Part shown: positions 1-9,425 of the stretch, one piece after another
Position numbering within the stretch: the first letter of the stretch is position 1
Layout of the letters: each line of letters starts with the position of its first letter
The notes under the pieces: generated by a model
What the model saw: the letters and a program-made list of their open reading frames with translations, nothing else
Databases searched by the model: none
Told to the model about the DNA's origin: nothing
From: Novipirellula caenicola
GTDB lineage: Bacteria; Planctomycetota; Planctomycetia; Pirellulales; Pirellulaceae
Reading direction: 5' to 3'
Length of the DNA stretch: 64,000 nt
Assembly (NCBI RefSeq): GCF_039545035.1
Contig: NZ_BAABRO010000006.1
Location: forward strand, 270,537 to 334,536
Program-made: the position numbers and the translations under genes

Positions 1-95
1 CGGACCGTCGTTTCGCAACGTCAGTCTGGTTAACGCATTGGGGTTAACTTCTTACTCACTTACCGAGTCTCACGAAGGGTTGCCGCCTTGCCAGG

Positions 96-698
96 TTAGG
101 GCGACGGCTTGGTTTTGCCCTTGGGCTTGGCCGGGACCTTCGCGTTGTACTCGGTCATGGTTTGCGTAATCCCGTTGGTTGCCCAGTCCATTGCGGCATG
201 GGCAGCTCGGGTTGTCGCTTCATCGATCGTTTGCTGTTCGCTTTTGTTGAACTTGCCCAACACATGATCGACCACTTCCCATCCTTCGGGAGGCCGGTCG
301 ATGCCGATCTTCAGTCGTGGAAACGACTCCGATCCAAGGTGCCGGATGATGTCCGCCAACCCCTTCTGGCCTCCTGATGACCCCGAGGCTTTCAGCCTCA
401 GTCGCCCGCAGGGAAGATCCAAATCGTCGCAGATCACTACGATTTCTTCGGGGGGTAGTTTAAAAAAATCAATCGCTTGTCTTACGCTCTTGCCGCTGGC
501 GTTCATGAACGTCTGAGGCCACAGGATCGCAAGTTTTTCGCCGCGGTGATTTCCCTCGGCCCAAAGCCCCTCGAAGCGAACTTTCGAAGGGCTGGCAGAG
601 ATCAACGCTGCAATTTTGTCCGCGGCCATGAAGCCGACATTGTGTCGAGTTTGTTCGTATTTCCGCCCGGGGTTCCCCAGGCCAACGATCAATTTCAT
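96..698 (-). CDS. pth: peptidyl-tRNA hydrolase
   Basis: Cytoplasmic esterase that cleaves peptidyl-tRNA released by stalled ribosomes and so recycles tRNA. The N terminus MKLIVGLGNPG is the family signature, followed by the conserved Asn of GNPG and the catalytic His in TRHNVGF (about residue 19). The central FMNASG and DDLDLP motifs are present. At 200 aa it is slightly longer than the bacterial norm because of a Lys/Pro-rich C-terminal tail (AKPKGKTK). The ATG start sits directly at the conserved N terminus. It lies 32 bases downstream of the L25 gene on the same strand, a pairing common in bacteria, so the two are probably cotranscribed. Confidence 0.97.
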   Translation of the reverse strand: MKLIVGLGNPGRKYEQTRHNVGFMAADKIAALISASPSKVRFEGLWAEGNHRGEKLAILWPQTFMNASGKSVRQAIDFFKLPPEEIVVICDDLDLPCGRLRLKASGSSGGQKGLADIIRHLGSESFPRLKIGIDRPPEGWEVVDHVLGKFNKSEQQTIDEATTRAAHAAMDWATNGITQTMTEYNAKVPAKPKGKTKPSP

Positions 699-730
699 GG
701 CAGTGGATCGAAAGTCAGTGTGAGCTGACC

Positions 731-1354
731 CTAGTCTTCCTCGTCCTTCGGTCCGCCCTTGGCAATCACGTCAGGCTCGGTGGCCGCTTCATCCGAGTCG
801 CTTTCGGCCTTCGCCGCACGCGGTTCTTCGATGTGAGCGACCACGGTGTCGGCAGGGGTGACGAGTTCCACGCCTTCGGGCAGTTCCAAGTCGCCTGCAG
901 TCAACGATTGACCAAGGTGAAGATCCGAAACGTTCAACCCGACGTGCTCAGGAATGTCGCCAGCCGAGCAACGGATTTCAACTTCGTGATGGTTTTCCAA
1001 CAGGATGCCGCCTTCGCGAACGCCCGCAGGATCGCCGTGGACATGGATGGAAACGGTCACTTCCACTTTTTCGGACAAATTGACCCGCATCAAGTCGAGG
1101 TGCAGTACTTCGATCCCCAAGGGATCCCACTGCATCGCGCAAACCATCGCGGTTTCTTTGATTGCACCGGCGAGCTCGACCGTCTTGCCGTGATGGCGCA
1201 AGAGGGCTTTGACTTCGTCCGATGGGACCGAAAGCGACTCAGTCGCTTCGCCGTGTCCGTACAATACAGCGGGGATTCGACCGCTCTGACGCAAACGCCG
1301 AGTGGCAGCGGAGCCTGTTCGCTCACGCTTCTCGACCTGCAATACGTCTGTCAT
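731..1354 (-). CDS. rplY: 50S ribosomal protein L25 (general stress protein Ctc type)
   Basis: Ribosomal protein that binds 5S rRNA. The 207 aa match the longer Ctc/TL5 form: an N-terminal L25 beta-barrel (about residues 1-90, containing RRLRQSGRIPAVLYG) and a C-terminal TL5 domain (about 95-180, GGILLENHHEVEIRC). A Glu/Asp-rich tail (to KGGPKDEED) follows. It is upstream of pth in the same direction. Family assignment is firm; the acidic tail has no assigned role. Confidence 0.95.
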   Translation of the reverse strand: MTDVLQVEKRERTGSAATRRLRQSGRIPAVLYGHGEATESLSVPSDEVKALLRHHGKTVELAGAIKETAMVCAMQWDPLGIEVLHLDLMRVNLSEKVEVTVSIHVHGDPAGVREGGILLENHHEVEIRCSAGDIPEHVGLNVSDLHLGQSLTAGDLELPEGVELVTPADTVVAHIEEPRAAKAESDSDEAATEPDVIAKGGPKDEED

Positions 1355-1709
1355 GGCTGGATCAACCTTCCAGTCAAATTGTGATTCATCAATAAATTTC
1401 GGTAAACGCCGAACGCCGGCTCCACAGCCCCCGAAGGCCGGATCGTTTCAAAACGGACGCGGCCGGAGGAAGCGCGTAAGTATGCGGGTTTCGCTTCCTC
1501 ACGCAAGCCCAAAGAGGGCGTTTGGCACAAGCATTTCTTGCTGAATCTTCACATTCGTAGGCAGATGGGGCTGTGACGACGATTTTTGCAGCCGATCGAG
1601 CCCGCAAAAACCGCACCATCGACATGACAAGCACGCTTTCGCTTGACGGTTTTTGTCTGGCCGTTGGGATTTGCCACCCGAAGTTTGAGTTCGTGAATCG
1701 CAGCGTCGC
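1355..1709. other. intergenic, no gene seen
   Basis: About 355 bases between the methyltransferase and rplY on the minus strand. Short overlapping reading frames on both strands have no recognisable protein character. The only structure seen is the nested inverted repeat at 1605-1655. A ribose-phosphate pyrophosphokinase gene often sits next to rplY in related genomes as far as I recall, but none is visible here. Confidence 0.6.
1605..1655 (-). terminator. possible intrinsic terminator of the methyltransferase gene
   Basis: Outer arms CAAAAACCG (1605-1613) and CGGTTTTTG (1647-1655) are perfect inverted complements. They enclose a second stem CAAGC (1628-1632) / GCTTG (1641-1645). On the minus strand the distal arm reads CGGTTTTTG, giving a short T-run. 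It lies 55 bases after the stop of the methyltransferase gene. The loop between the outer arms is long, so a structured intergenic repeat is an alternative. Confidence 0.4.
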
Positions 1710-2954
1710 CTAATGCGTCATTGCCGCGAAAACGCCCTTTTCTGCCCTGCCAATCCATAATCCGATCGGGGTTTCGCCACACGGACGCAGCCGTTTGCGA
1801 AGCACGGCGGGGTCGTGCCCGCTGCCGCGTACCTTGATCCGATCGGCATAGTGGTTTCGCTGACGCAATTCGCGGCGAAGTTTTCGTTCATCACAGCTTC
1901 CCGACCAAATGACTTTGCCAACCGACGCGATTGCTTGGATTTTTTCCAAACTTGCATCATCGATATCACCCTCGTGGGTCAAAAATCCAGTGGGACCACC
2001 CAGCGTTTTCAGCCCGTAGGTGCGAGCAAAGAACTCGGTCAGCCCCGCCGCGCGAACCGCTGCGTCAGGATCAATGATCCACCGACCCGGCGTTTTGGCC
2101 GAAGCGACGCGGACCGAATCAAGTTCGCCCGCCGGTGTGTCGCCCGCGTCAAATCGCGAGTAGCTTCCATCGCTGCGAACCGCAAAGGCGGAAACCGAAC
2201 CAGAGTGCAGTTCGGCTCGCTGCAGGGCATCCCCAAAGACAAGCGATTGTTCTCGGACGCTGCCCGAGAGCGAAATCCAGGCTCGATGCGTGGATGCACC
2301 AAGGTCGATCTTGGCTGCCGGTGCCAATTTGATGATGGCAGCCGGAGCCGCTTCGATCCGTGGCAAAATCTGTGGCAGCGAGGGTTGGTAGTCGTCCGGG
2401 CGAGTGGTGCGTTTGCCGTCGGCACGTCGATCGGGATCAATATGGATCGCGGCCTCCGCAGGAATTTCGATGTTTAGCACGTCTTCGCATGCCGTCTCGA
2501 TCATGGTCGCCGTGCCAGGATCCTCAGGCATCGCTTTGCGAAGATTCGCCGCCGTGTACGGCTGGATCACCGGATCCATGTCGACCGCGACCACGCCGCC
2601 ATGAGGCGCACGGCGGCGGGCTAGTTCCAATGCGTCACCCCCGATACCGCAGCACAGATCGTAGACCAAATGATTGCCGAACCAGCTCGATTTCAGCTTT
2701 GCGACCTGCCACGCGGTGGCTTGCTGCAACGCACGGTCGGTGGCCCACCAAATACCCTCACCCAATTTTTGTCGAGCTTTACGCTGCAATCGGGCAATCG
2801 CAATCAATTCATAGAATGCATCGCTGCCAAATTGATGCCGCAGCCGTTTTGCGACCTTGGCGTCCGAGCCGGCGGGCGTTGATGACGCGAGTTCTTCGAT
2901 CGCCGCTTCGTAAGCGGCGATCTGCTCGTCTTGAATGCTGTCTCGTATCGACAT
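1710..2954 (-). CDS. class I SAM-dependent methyltransferase, THUMP-like
   Basis: A 414 aa predicted cytoplasmic methyltransferase. The Rossmann SAM-binding motif is VYDLCCGIGGDALELA (about residues 117-132), followed by the acidic strand end VAVDMDP. An active-site-like segment, HIDPDRRADGKR, lies near residue 170. The C-terminal third (from about 320, with SGSCDERKLRREL) resembles the THUMP-like domain found after this methyltransferase fold, pointing to an RNA substrate, but the target cannot be read from the sequence. The ATG at 2954 falls at the edge of a 44-bp direct repeat, so the whole 5' leader is repeat DNA. Confidence 0.8.
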   Translation of the reverse strand: MSIRDSIQDEQIAAYEAAIEELASSTPAGSDAKVAKRLRHQFGSDAFYELIAIARLQRKARQKLGEGIWWATDRALQQATAWQVAKLKSSWFGNHLVYDLCCGIGGDALELARRRAPHGGVVAVDMDPVIQPYTAANLRKAMPEDPGTATMIETACEDVLNIEIPAEAAIHIDPDRRADGKRTTRPDDYQPSLPQILPRIEAAPAAIIKLAPAAKIDLGASTHRAWISLSGSVREQSLVFGDALQRAELHSGSVSAFAVRSDGSYSRFDAGDTPAGELDSVRVASAKTPGRWIIDPDAAVRAAGLTEFFARTYGLKTLGGPTGFLTHEGDIDDASLEKIQAIASVGKVIWSGSCDERKLRRELRQRNHYADRIKVRGSGHDPAVLRKRLRPCGETPIGLWIGRAEKGVFAAMTH

Positions 2955-3084
2955 TTGGCTTTCGTAGCTACGCTCGCCAGAGCGTGGATGGTGGGCATTT
3001 GGGTTTCGTAGCTACGTTCACCAGAGCGTGGATGGTGGGCGTCCAATGCGAATCACCACCTTCTGGCGAAGGTAGCTACCAGAA
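2952..3084. repeat. 44-bp direct repeat (2 copies) plus palindromic tail
   Basis: Copy 1 (2952-2995) and copy 2 (2996-3039) match at 41 of 44 positions. Each contains the palindrome CGTAGCTACG. The segment after them carries another palindrome, GGTAGCTACC (3071-3080), nested in TTCTGG (3061-3066) / CCAGAA (3079-3084). This is a REP-like structured intergenic element lying between the methyltransferase start codon and the rseP stop. Confidence 0.75.
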
Positions 3085-3122
3085 GAGGCTTCACAGCGTT
3101 GGCAAAAACTGCGCAATCCGGG

Positions 3123-5291
3123 TCACAGCAGACGCAGGATGTCGTTGGCGAACACCACCACCATCAATAGCAGGATCATCAAGACGCCTGCCATCGTTAG
3201 CCGCATCTCGAGCTGTTCATTCAGCTTTTTGCCTCGAATGGCTTCGGCGATCAAGAACATCATGTGCCCCCCATCAAGTGCGGGAATCGGCAGGAAGTTT
3301 AAGATGGCTAGGTTCATGCTAAGCATCGTCAAGAACAGCAATTGAGGCGAGATGCCTCGCTCGGCTTCCTGTTTTGCCAAATCCATGATCGCCAATGGCC
3401 CGCCGACGTGACGCATCTTCACGCGACCTTGCGTGGCCATTCGCAAAAAGCGGAACACGTCTCGCAAGCGTCGTTCGGCTTCGCGGAGCCCGAGTGACAG
3501 CGCGTCCGTCACCGAAGTGGCTCGTTGAATGGATTCGCTGGCGGTCAGTCCAAGTCCGCGTTCGAACCAAACCCGGTCGTCTTGCTGCACGGTGACCTGC
3601 GTTTCAATCACGCGTCCTTTGGGAGATCGCGTCGCGAGCACCTGCAGTTGGGTGCCTTCGGGCAGGTACTGAATCGTTTCGATCAGCGAACCCCATGGGG
3701 TCGGGCCGTCCTTTTCCCAGCCTTCACGCAACTGAGCGACCAAGGGTTCGAATTCTGGATTCGGTAGCGGTGACAGCAATTCGCTGTCGGGAGTGATCAA
3801 GCGAATCTCTTGAATTTCGTCGCCGGGCTGCAACTCAAGCTCGGAATTTGCCGCGTCGTCGGCCAGCAAATTCGGCAGCACGCTGGCCACCGTCGGCAGC
3901 GGGCGGAAAGAGAATCCAAAGCGATTGATCGCGATTTCGCCGGAAATTTGCGAATCGGGAGCGTGCGTTTGCAGCGCGTCTTGCGGCGTCAACTCGACCT
4001 CGATCGTCCGCGCTTCCTCGCCTTCGCCACGCTGCAGCGTCATCGTGATCGGTTCTTTGGCCGAGATCAGTTCCAGCGGTAATTTGTAGGCATCGATCTC
4101 GGTGTCGCCGTTGATTGCGGTGATCACATCGCCAATTTGGACCCCTGCCTTTGCGGCCACCCCTTCGTCGACCAATCCGGTGATCGGGCTGATGGCCCAT
4201 CGGGCACCGAGCATTTTGGCTTGTTGCGGTGGCAAATCGACTTGGTGCGTGCTGCCATCGACTCGCTCGAGCGTTAGCGAGATCGTTTTGGTGGGGTTGG
4301 AGTACAGGTAGTTGAAGAACGGCGTCGAGGGGACGATCAAGTCGTTGTTGACCTTCTTTCCGTCATAGGCAACGATTTTCGCCCCCGCATCTTCGTCGCT
4401 CAGCACCGTGGCTGCGATACTGCCAGGCATCGCGACGGTTTTCGAACTGAATTCAAGCGAGGTGGGGCTGACGATCCCGATCATTCGCACATCGGCGTTT
4501 TCGGGGTGAGAAGCCGTTTTTAGGTTGTATTTGCGAACTCCCTCGTCATAGCGAATGGCCAAGCTGATGGGCTTTTCGGGGTTGTCCAGCCCCTCGGTCA
4601 AAATCGCCATTCGCATTTCACGGAAATGCATTTGGTCGTCGGTCAAACCGCCGACCGACACGACTTGCCCGCCCGGTTCGATGCCTGCCTGCCACGCCGG
4701 ACCGCCAGGGGTCACGCCGCCGATGATCGACGGGTTGTACGTCACGCCGTAGCCGTAGGCGATCGCGGCAAACAGGACGCCAGTGATCAAATTCATCACG
4801 ACGCCGGCGCTGATGATGATCATCCGTTGCCAAACCGCTTTGGCGGGGAAGCTGCGTGGATCGAGCTTTTCAGGAGCCGCGTCGTCACTTTCGTCGTCCG
4901 CTTCGGCGGCGTCCTGTTTCATTCGAATCCGCTTTGCTTCTTCTTCGGCTTTGCGAGGATCGTCGTCCTGGCCAAGCATTTTGACGTAACCGCCCAGCGG
5001 GATGATGCCGATCCCGTATTCGGTTTCGCCGTATTGAAATTTGCCAAGCGTGCGTGGAAATTTGATCGGGCCGATCTGGATGGGAACATCAAATCCGACG
5101 TAGAACTTTTCGCATTTCACGCCAAATGATTTGGCAGCGACGAAGTGCCCGAGTTCGTGAACGAAAATCACTAACCCAATGCCCAACGCGACCAAGCCCC
5201 ATTGCCACACTTGGGTCGCCAAGAAAGTAAGTACGCCAGCTTCGTCGGTGGCAGCCAACGGCAAAAATTGGGCAAGTAAATCGATAAACAT
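3123..5291 (-). CDS. rseP: RseP-type site-2 zinc metalloprotease with PDZ domains
   Basis: Membrane-embedded protease of the M50B family, which in other bacteria cleaves anti-sigma factors and signal-peptide remnants. The zinc motif HELGH is at residues 45-49 in the first transmembrane helix. The second catalytic motif, NFLPIPALDGGH, is near the C terminus and is followed by hydrophobic helices. Between them are at least two PDZ-like modules (GGPAWQAGIEPG and GVAAKAGVQIGD). At 722 aa it is much longer than the usual 400-450 aa. The extra length is an acidic cytoplasmic insertion after the first helix (DDPRKAEEEAKRIR) and an enlarged periplasmic region. It lies 13 bases after dxr, the conserved dxr-rseP order. 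Confidence 0.93.
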   Translation of the reverse strand: MFIDLLAQFLPLAATDEAGVLTFLATQVWQWGLVALGIGLVIFVHELGHFVAAKSFGVKCEKFYVGFDVPIQIGPIKFPRTLGKFQYGETEYGIGIIPLGGYVKMLGQDDDPRKAEEEAKRIRMKQDAAEADDESDDAAPEKLDPRSFPAKAVWQRMIIISAGVVMNLITGVLFAAIAYGYGVTYNPSIIGGVTPGGPAWQAGIEPGGQVVSVGGLTDDQMHFREMRMAILTEGLDNPEKPISLAIRYDEGVRKYNLKTASHPENADVRMIGIVSPTSLEFSSKTVAMPGSIAATVLSDEDAGAKIVAYDGKKVNNDLIVPSTPFFNYLYSNPTKTISLTLERVDGSTHQVDLPPQQAKMLGARWAISPITGLVDEGVAAKAGVQIGDVITAINGDTEIDAYKLPLELISAKEPITMTLQRGEGEEARTIEVELTPQDALQTHAPDSQISGEIAINRFGFSFRPLPTVASVLPNLLADDAANSELELQPGDEIQEIRLITPDSELLSPLPNPEFEPLVAQLREGWEKDGPTPWGSLIETIQYLPEGTQLQVLATRSPKGRVIETQVTVQQDDRVWFERGLGLTASESIQRATSVTDALSLGLREAERRLRDVFRFLRMATQGRVKMRHVGGPLAIMDLAKQEAERGISPQLLFLTMLSMNLAILNFLPIPALDGGHMMFLIAEAIRGKKLNEQLEMRLTMAGVLMILLLMVVVFANDILRLL

Positions 5292-5304
5292 ATTTAGTTA
5301 GGTT

Positions 5305-6621
5305 TTAGGTTGCATATTGTTTGCGGACTTCGGCACGAGCCCATCGATCCAGTTCCAACAGCCGAGTTAACGACGGTTGCGGCTCGAAATGATGGTGTTC
5401 CAAAGCCCGGCGGCACGCGGGCACGATGTCAGTAAAGCGAATTTTTCCTTCCAGGAACAGACCGACCGCTTCTTCGTTGGCGGCGTTGACCACCGAACCG
5501 GCGGTTCCTCCGACGCGGGCGACCTCGAAACCAAGTTCCAATGCCGGAAATCGTTCGCGGTCCACCGGCTGCAGCGTCAGATCCCATTGTCGCGTGCGGT
5601 CCAGCGCCGGCGTCTCGCACGCCAAGCGGCGGGGGTAGGTCAACGCATATTGAATTGGCAGCCGCATGTCCGGGGGACTCATTTGTGCCATCACCGATCC
5701 ATCTTCGAATTCCACCATCGAATGGATGATCGATTGAGGATGGACCACCACTTCGATCGATTCTGCGGGGATATCGAACAGCCAACGCGCCTCGATGACC
5801 TCGAGCGCCTTGTTCATCATCGTTGCCGAATCGATCGTAATTTTAGGGCCCATATCCCAAGTTGGATGGTTCAGTGCCAATTCGGGCGTGGCGTCCTGCA
5901 TCTGTCGGATCGATGCATTGCGAAACGGGCCGCCGCTTGCCGTCAGGATCAATTTGCGAGGCTTGCAAGTGTTTTCGCTGGCGGAACCGCGTTCTTTGTC
6001 TCCCAGGCACTGAAAAATCGCAGAATGTTCGCTGTCGACCGGCAACACCTCCGCTCGCGATCCACTTGATGCCATGTTGCTCAACGTCGCTTGCACAAGC
6101 GAACCAGCAACGACCAACGTTTCTTTGTTCGCCAGCGCAACCCGTTTGCCGCTTTCGATCGCCGCCAAAGTGCTTTCCAGCCCAGCGCGACCGACAATCG
6201 CGGCCACGACAACATCGACTTCGGGGGCCGAGGCGATTTCGACGAGCGCCTCGGCTCCGGTTTTGATTTGAGTGTTGGCAAGCGTCGAGCCCGCTGCAAA
6301 TTCGGTGGCGGATTTGGGATCCGACAGCACGATCTGGTGGGGGGGGCATTTGAACTGTCCCGCTAACTCACCCAACAGTTGGACGTTGCGGTGTCCCGAG
6401 GCAGCCCACAAGTTCCACGTCTTGGTTTCGTCGATCCGGTCCAAATGATGCAAAACGTCGATCGTTGCGGTGCCAATGCTGCCGGTCGCACCAAGGACCG
6501 CCACATTGACGGTCGGCAGTGAAGGCGATCCAGAGGTGTCCTGTTTGTCCAAAGTAGCGGGTCCCGAACCAGTTTCGGCTAGAGGGCGGGCAGAGGAAGC
6601 TTCGTCAGAGTTCGCTGGCAC
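5305..6621 (-). CDS. dxr: 1-deoxy-D-xylulose 5-phosphate reductoisomerase
   Basis: NADPH-dependent enzyme of the MEP isoprenoid pathway that makes 2-C-methyl-D-erythritol 4-phosphate. The nucleotide-binding motif VAVLGATGSIG starts near residue 40. LANKETLV, the metal-binding region PVDSEHSAIFQCL and the substrate loop TASGGPFR are all present, as is NHPTWDMGPKITIDSATMMNK. The first 38 residues are an S/A/P/T-rich extension absent from most homologues. The start is GTG at 6621 with no Shine-Dalgarno site, and no ATG lies before the conserved core, so the true start is uncertain. It is followed closely by rseP. Confidence 0.95.
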   Translation of the reverse strand: MPANSDEASSARPLAETGSGPATLDKQDTSGSPSLPTVNVAVLGATGSIGTATIDVLHHLDRIDETKTWNLWAASGHRNVQLLGELAGQFKCPPHQIVLSDPKSATEFAAGSTLANTQIKTGAEALVEIASAPEVDVVVAAIVGRAGLESTLAAIESGKRVALANKETLVVAGSLVQATLSNMASSGSRAEVLPVDSEHSAIFQCLGDKERGSASENTCKPRKLILTASGGPFRNASIRQMQDATPELALNHPTWDMGPKITIDSATMMNKALEVIEARWLFDIPAESIEVVVHPQSIIHSMVEFEDGSVMAQMSPPDMRLPIQYALTYPRRLACETPALDRTRQWDLTLQPVDRERFPALELGFEVARVGGTAGSVVNAANEEAVGLFLEGKIRFTDIVPACRRALEHHHFEPQPSLTRLLELDRWARAEVRKQYAT

Positions 6622-6994
6622 GAGAATTTTTTGGTCGAAGAAGGGGGTTTTCAGTGCAAGACGAGTGAACGATTACGGCGTTGACGAAGTAGTCAAAAAG
6701 ACGCAAACGGTGGTGATCGCCGGACTTCCGGAACCTTCGTTACGATCGATCTCCCCATCTGGTTCCGCCCAACATAGGCTTGCCGTTGGACGTGGGCAAT
6801 CAAACAATACGTAATAAAATACTGTTCAACGCATCATCTCGTCTGTTTTTTGTGGGTGCAAGCGATCCGATGGCCTCGTCGATTTGTCTCGATGTCGCCC
6901 CTCTCGATCGGCTGGCAAGCTGAAAGCTTACCCCACTTTTTCGACGTAATGACATACGAAATCTTTAAAATCGAGTCCCCTCTCTGGTAACGCA
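6622..6994. other. divergent intergenic region dxr / ftsH
   Basis: 373 bases separate the dxr start (minus) from the ftsH start (plus), so it must hold promoters for both. It contains an AT-rich patch at about 6795-6830, but no convincing sigma70 pair at proper spacing was found. No gene is supported here. Confidence 0.6.
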
Positions 6995-9220
6995 ATGACC
7001 GACGATAAGCGAAAGAAATCGAGCAGCAACGAACCACGAAGCGGCGGAAATATGTGGTTGGTGCTCGCGGCGATCGTCTCCGCCGTGCTTTTGAGTACGT
7101 TTTTATTTAGTAATAACAGCCACAGGCTACGCTATCCGGACCTCCTGGTCCTGCTGCAAAAGGAAGCGGAAGCCCGCAAATCCGAGTCGTCGGCGGCGGC
7201 CGCAGGGGAGACGTCCGAGAAATCCGATTCCCAGTCGGCTGCGGCGAATTCGTCCGACGCAGATACGTCCGATGCGGAACCGTCGGACACGGATCCGGCC
7301 GCCGCGGAGCCGTCCGCTGCGGATGTCGCCAGAGCCAGCGACGATGGGCAATCCGAATCGTCCACCGCGGATCCACGGACGTTGGTGGTTTCGTCGATCA
7401 ATGATCCCACGAAGAAAGTCGAATACAGTCGCCCGCAATACATCAAGGTGTCCGAAGAAAAGATCACTGGCACCGTGATGTATCGTCCGCTGGGGACCAA
7501 ACCGGCGGTCAAGCCCGAGGCGATTCAATTCGAAACCATTCACGCTTCGGGGAACGAAACCGAGGATCGTCGGCTTGCCGAATTGTTGACCGCTTCGGGC
7601 GTGATTTGGGACAACGATCGTCCTAGTCGCTTTTTCGAGCAACATTGGCCCGAGCTGTTGATGATCGGCGTCTTGGTGATGCTTGGCATCATGATGCTGC
7701 GGCGGATTGGCGGCGTGGGTTCCCCGATGTCCTTTTCGCGAAGTCGTGGAAAGTTGTACGGTCAAGAAGAATTGCCGTTGACGTTTGCCGACGTGGCGGG
7801 GATCGAAGAAGCGGTCGACGAGGTGCGTGAAGTCGTCGACTTTTTGAAAAACAGTGACAAATATCAATCGCTTGGCGGCCGCATTCCCAAGGGAGTGCTG
7901 TTGGTTGGCCCTCCCGGGACCGGCAAAACGTTGCTCGCCAAAGCGATTGCAGGCGAAGCCGGGGTGCCGTTTTTCAGTCTTTCCGGTAGCGACTTTGTCG
8001 AAATGTTCGTCGGTGTCGGTGCGGCTCGCGTCCGAGACATGTTCCAACAAGCGACCAGCCGGGCGCCTTGCATTATCTTTATCGACGAGTTGGACGCATT
8101 GGGAAAAAGCCGCAGCGGCAGCGTCGTCGGCGGGCATGATGAACGCGAACAAACGCTCAACGCGTTGTTGGTCGAGATGGATGGTTTTGATTCCAACTCG
8201 GGAGTGATCATTGTCGCGGCCACCAACCGACCGGAAACCTTGGATCCCGCGCTGCTGCGTCCGGGACGATTCGATCGACACGTCTTGGTCGATCGCCCCG
8301 ATGTCGCTGGTCGCGAAGAAATCTTGAAAGTCCACGTCAAAAATGTGCGGTTGGACGAGAAGGTGGAACTACGCGACATCGCGTCAATCACGCCCGGTTT
8401 TGTCGGAGCCGATTTGGCCAACCTCGTCAACGAGGCGGCGCTGTTGGCCGCGCGGGCGGAAAAACAAACGGTGGGAATCGAGCAGTTCAATGAAGCGGTT
8501 GAACGAGTGACGGCTGGTTTGGAAAAGAAGAATCGCGTCATGAACGAAGACGAAAAAATTCGTGTCGCGTATCACGAAGCCGGACATGCGATCGTCGCAG
8601 CGGCACTGCCCAATACCGATCCCGTTCACAAAGTCAGCATCATTCCGCGTGGCTTGGCCGCATTGGGGTACACGATGCAGCGTCCCGAGTCGGATCGCTA
8701 TTTGATGACCAAGACCGAATTGGAAAGCAACATGAAAGTGTTGTTGGCCGGAACGTTGACCGAAGAAATGACGTTCCAAGACATCAGCACCGGAGCCCAG
8801 AATGATTTGGAACGCTGTACCGAGATTGCACGCAGCATGGTGATGGATTACGGGATGAGCCGGATGGGGCGGATCAATTTTCGCCGCAGTTCGCGATCCG
8901 CGTTTTTGGCTAGCAGTGGTGGCGACGGCTACCAAATGAACCACAGCGAAGAAATGGCCAAGATGATCGACAAAGAAGTCGCGCGGATCATCGAAGACGC
9001 CCTGGCGCAAACTCGCGAGATTCTCGAACAACGCCGCGAGGTGCTCGAAGCGGTCACGCAGCGACTGCTGGATGTCGAGGCGATCGACAGTGACGAGTTG
9101 ATGCGGTTGATCAAAGAGAATTCACGCGGACCATGGCTGGTTCCCGGGACCGTCACCGAAAAACCAAGGGCGGTGATGCCATCGGTCGACGGTGACAAAG
9201 CGAAAGCCGAAGCCCCGTAA
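6995..9220 (+). CDS. ftsH: ATP-dependent zinc metalloprotease FtsH
   Basis: Membrane-anchored AAA+ protease for quality control of membrane and regulatory proteins. A first transmembrane helix (about residues 20-38) and a second one ([14 protein letters not shown], about 220-235) flank the periplasmic region. The AAA domain has Walker A GPPGTGKT (305-312), Walker [12 protein letters not shown], and the arginine-containing [19 protein letters not shown]. The zinc site HEAGH is at 527-531. The total of 741 aa exceeds the usual 600-650. The excess is a low-complexity Ser/Ala/Asp/Glu stretch of roughly 75 residues (about 60-130) in the periplasmic domain. ATG start at 6995. Confidence 0.97.
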   Translation: MTDDKRKKSSSNEPRSGGNMWLVLAAIVSAVLLSTFLFSNNSHRLRYPDLLVLLQKEAEARKSESSAAAAGETSEKSDSQSAAANSSDADTSDAEPSDTDPAAAEPSAADVARASDDGQSESSTADPRTLVVSSINDPTKKVEYSRPQYIKVSEEKITGTVMYRPLGTKPAVKPEAIQFETIHASGNETEDRRLAELLTASGVIWDNDRPSRFFEQHWPELLMIGVLVMLGIMMLRRIGGVGSPMSFSRSRGKLYGQEELPLTFADVAGIEEAVDEVREVVDFLKNSDKYQSLGGRIPKGVLLVGPPGTGKTLLAKAIAGEAGVPFFSLSGSDFVEMFVGVGAARVRDMFQQATSRAPCIIFIDELDALGKSRSGSVVGGHDEREQTLNALLVEMDGFDSNSGVIIVAATNRPETLDPALLRPGRFDRHVLVDRPDVAGREEILKVHVKNVRLDEKVELRDIASITPGFVGADLANLVNEAALLAARAEKQTVGIEQFNEAVERVTAGLEKKNRVMNEDEKIRVAYHEAGHAIVAAALPNTDPVHKVSIIPRGLAALGYTMQRPESDRYLMTKTELESNMKVLLAGTLTEEMTFQDISTGAQNDLERCTEIARSMVMDYGMSRMGRINFRRSSRSAFLASSGGDGYQMNHSEEMAKMIDKEVARIIEDALAQTREILEQRREVLEAVTQRLLDVEAIDSDELMRLIKENSRGPWLVPGTVTEKPRAVMPSVDGDKAKAEAP

Positions 9221-9239
9221 ATCGGATCACGCGTGAACC

Positions 9240-9290
9240 GGATTGCCACAGGATCCTGATGTCACGGGATCCGGATTGTCACGGGATCCT
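9240..9290. repeat. short GGATTG-CAC-GGATCC direct repeat
   Basis: GGATTGCCACAGGATCC at 9240-9256 recurs as GGATTGTCACGGGATCC at 9272-9288. A third, partial GTCACGGGATCC lies between them. It follows the ftsH stop immediately. No function is evident. Confidence 0.5.
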
Positions 9291-9297
9291 GCGGCAT

Positions 9298-9318
9298 ACA
9301 ATGTTTTTACATTGTTTT
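9298..9318 (+). terminator. weak terminator-like hairpin after ftsH
   Basis: ACAATG (9298-9303) pairs with CATTGT (9310-9315) and is followed by three further T. The stem is short and AT-rich, so termination is only a possibility. Confidence 0.3.
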
Positions 9319-9411
9319 GAATCACGGCGAACCATTCCTCGTGGCAAACATGGTTTGATGTCCTTCGTAAGCAATCGCGGTTTCGTTGCGATTGCGTCGC
9401 GTTCCTAGTGC

Positions 9412-9417
9412 AGGAGG
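9412..9417 (+). promoter_or_regulatory. Shine-Dalgarno site of the VWA gene
   Basis: A perfect AGGAGG lies 8 bases before the ATG at 9426. This is unusual in this window and fixes the start, because the in-frame GTG at 9408 would overlap the site. Confidence 0.8.
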
Positions 9418-9425
9418 ATTTCGTC

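Noticed and set aside
1549..1782. Minus-strand frame overlapping the end of the methyltransferase gene
   Set aside because: Overlaps the real gene in another frame, has no start context and no recognisable protein features.
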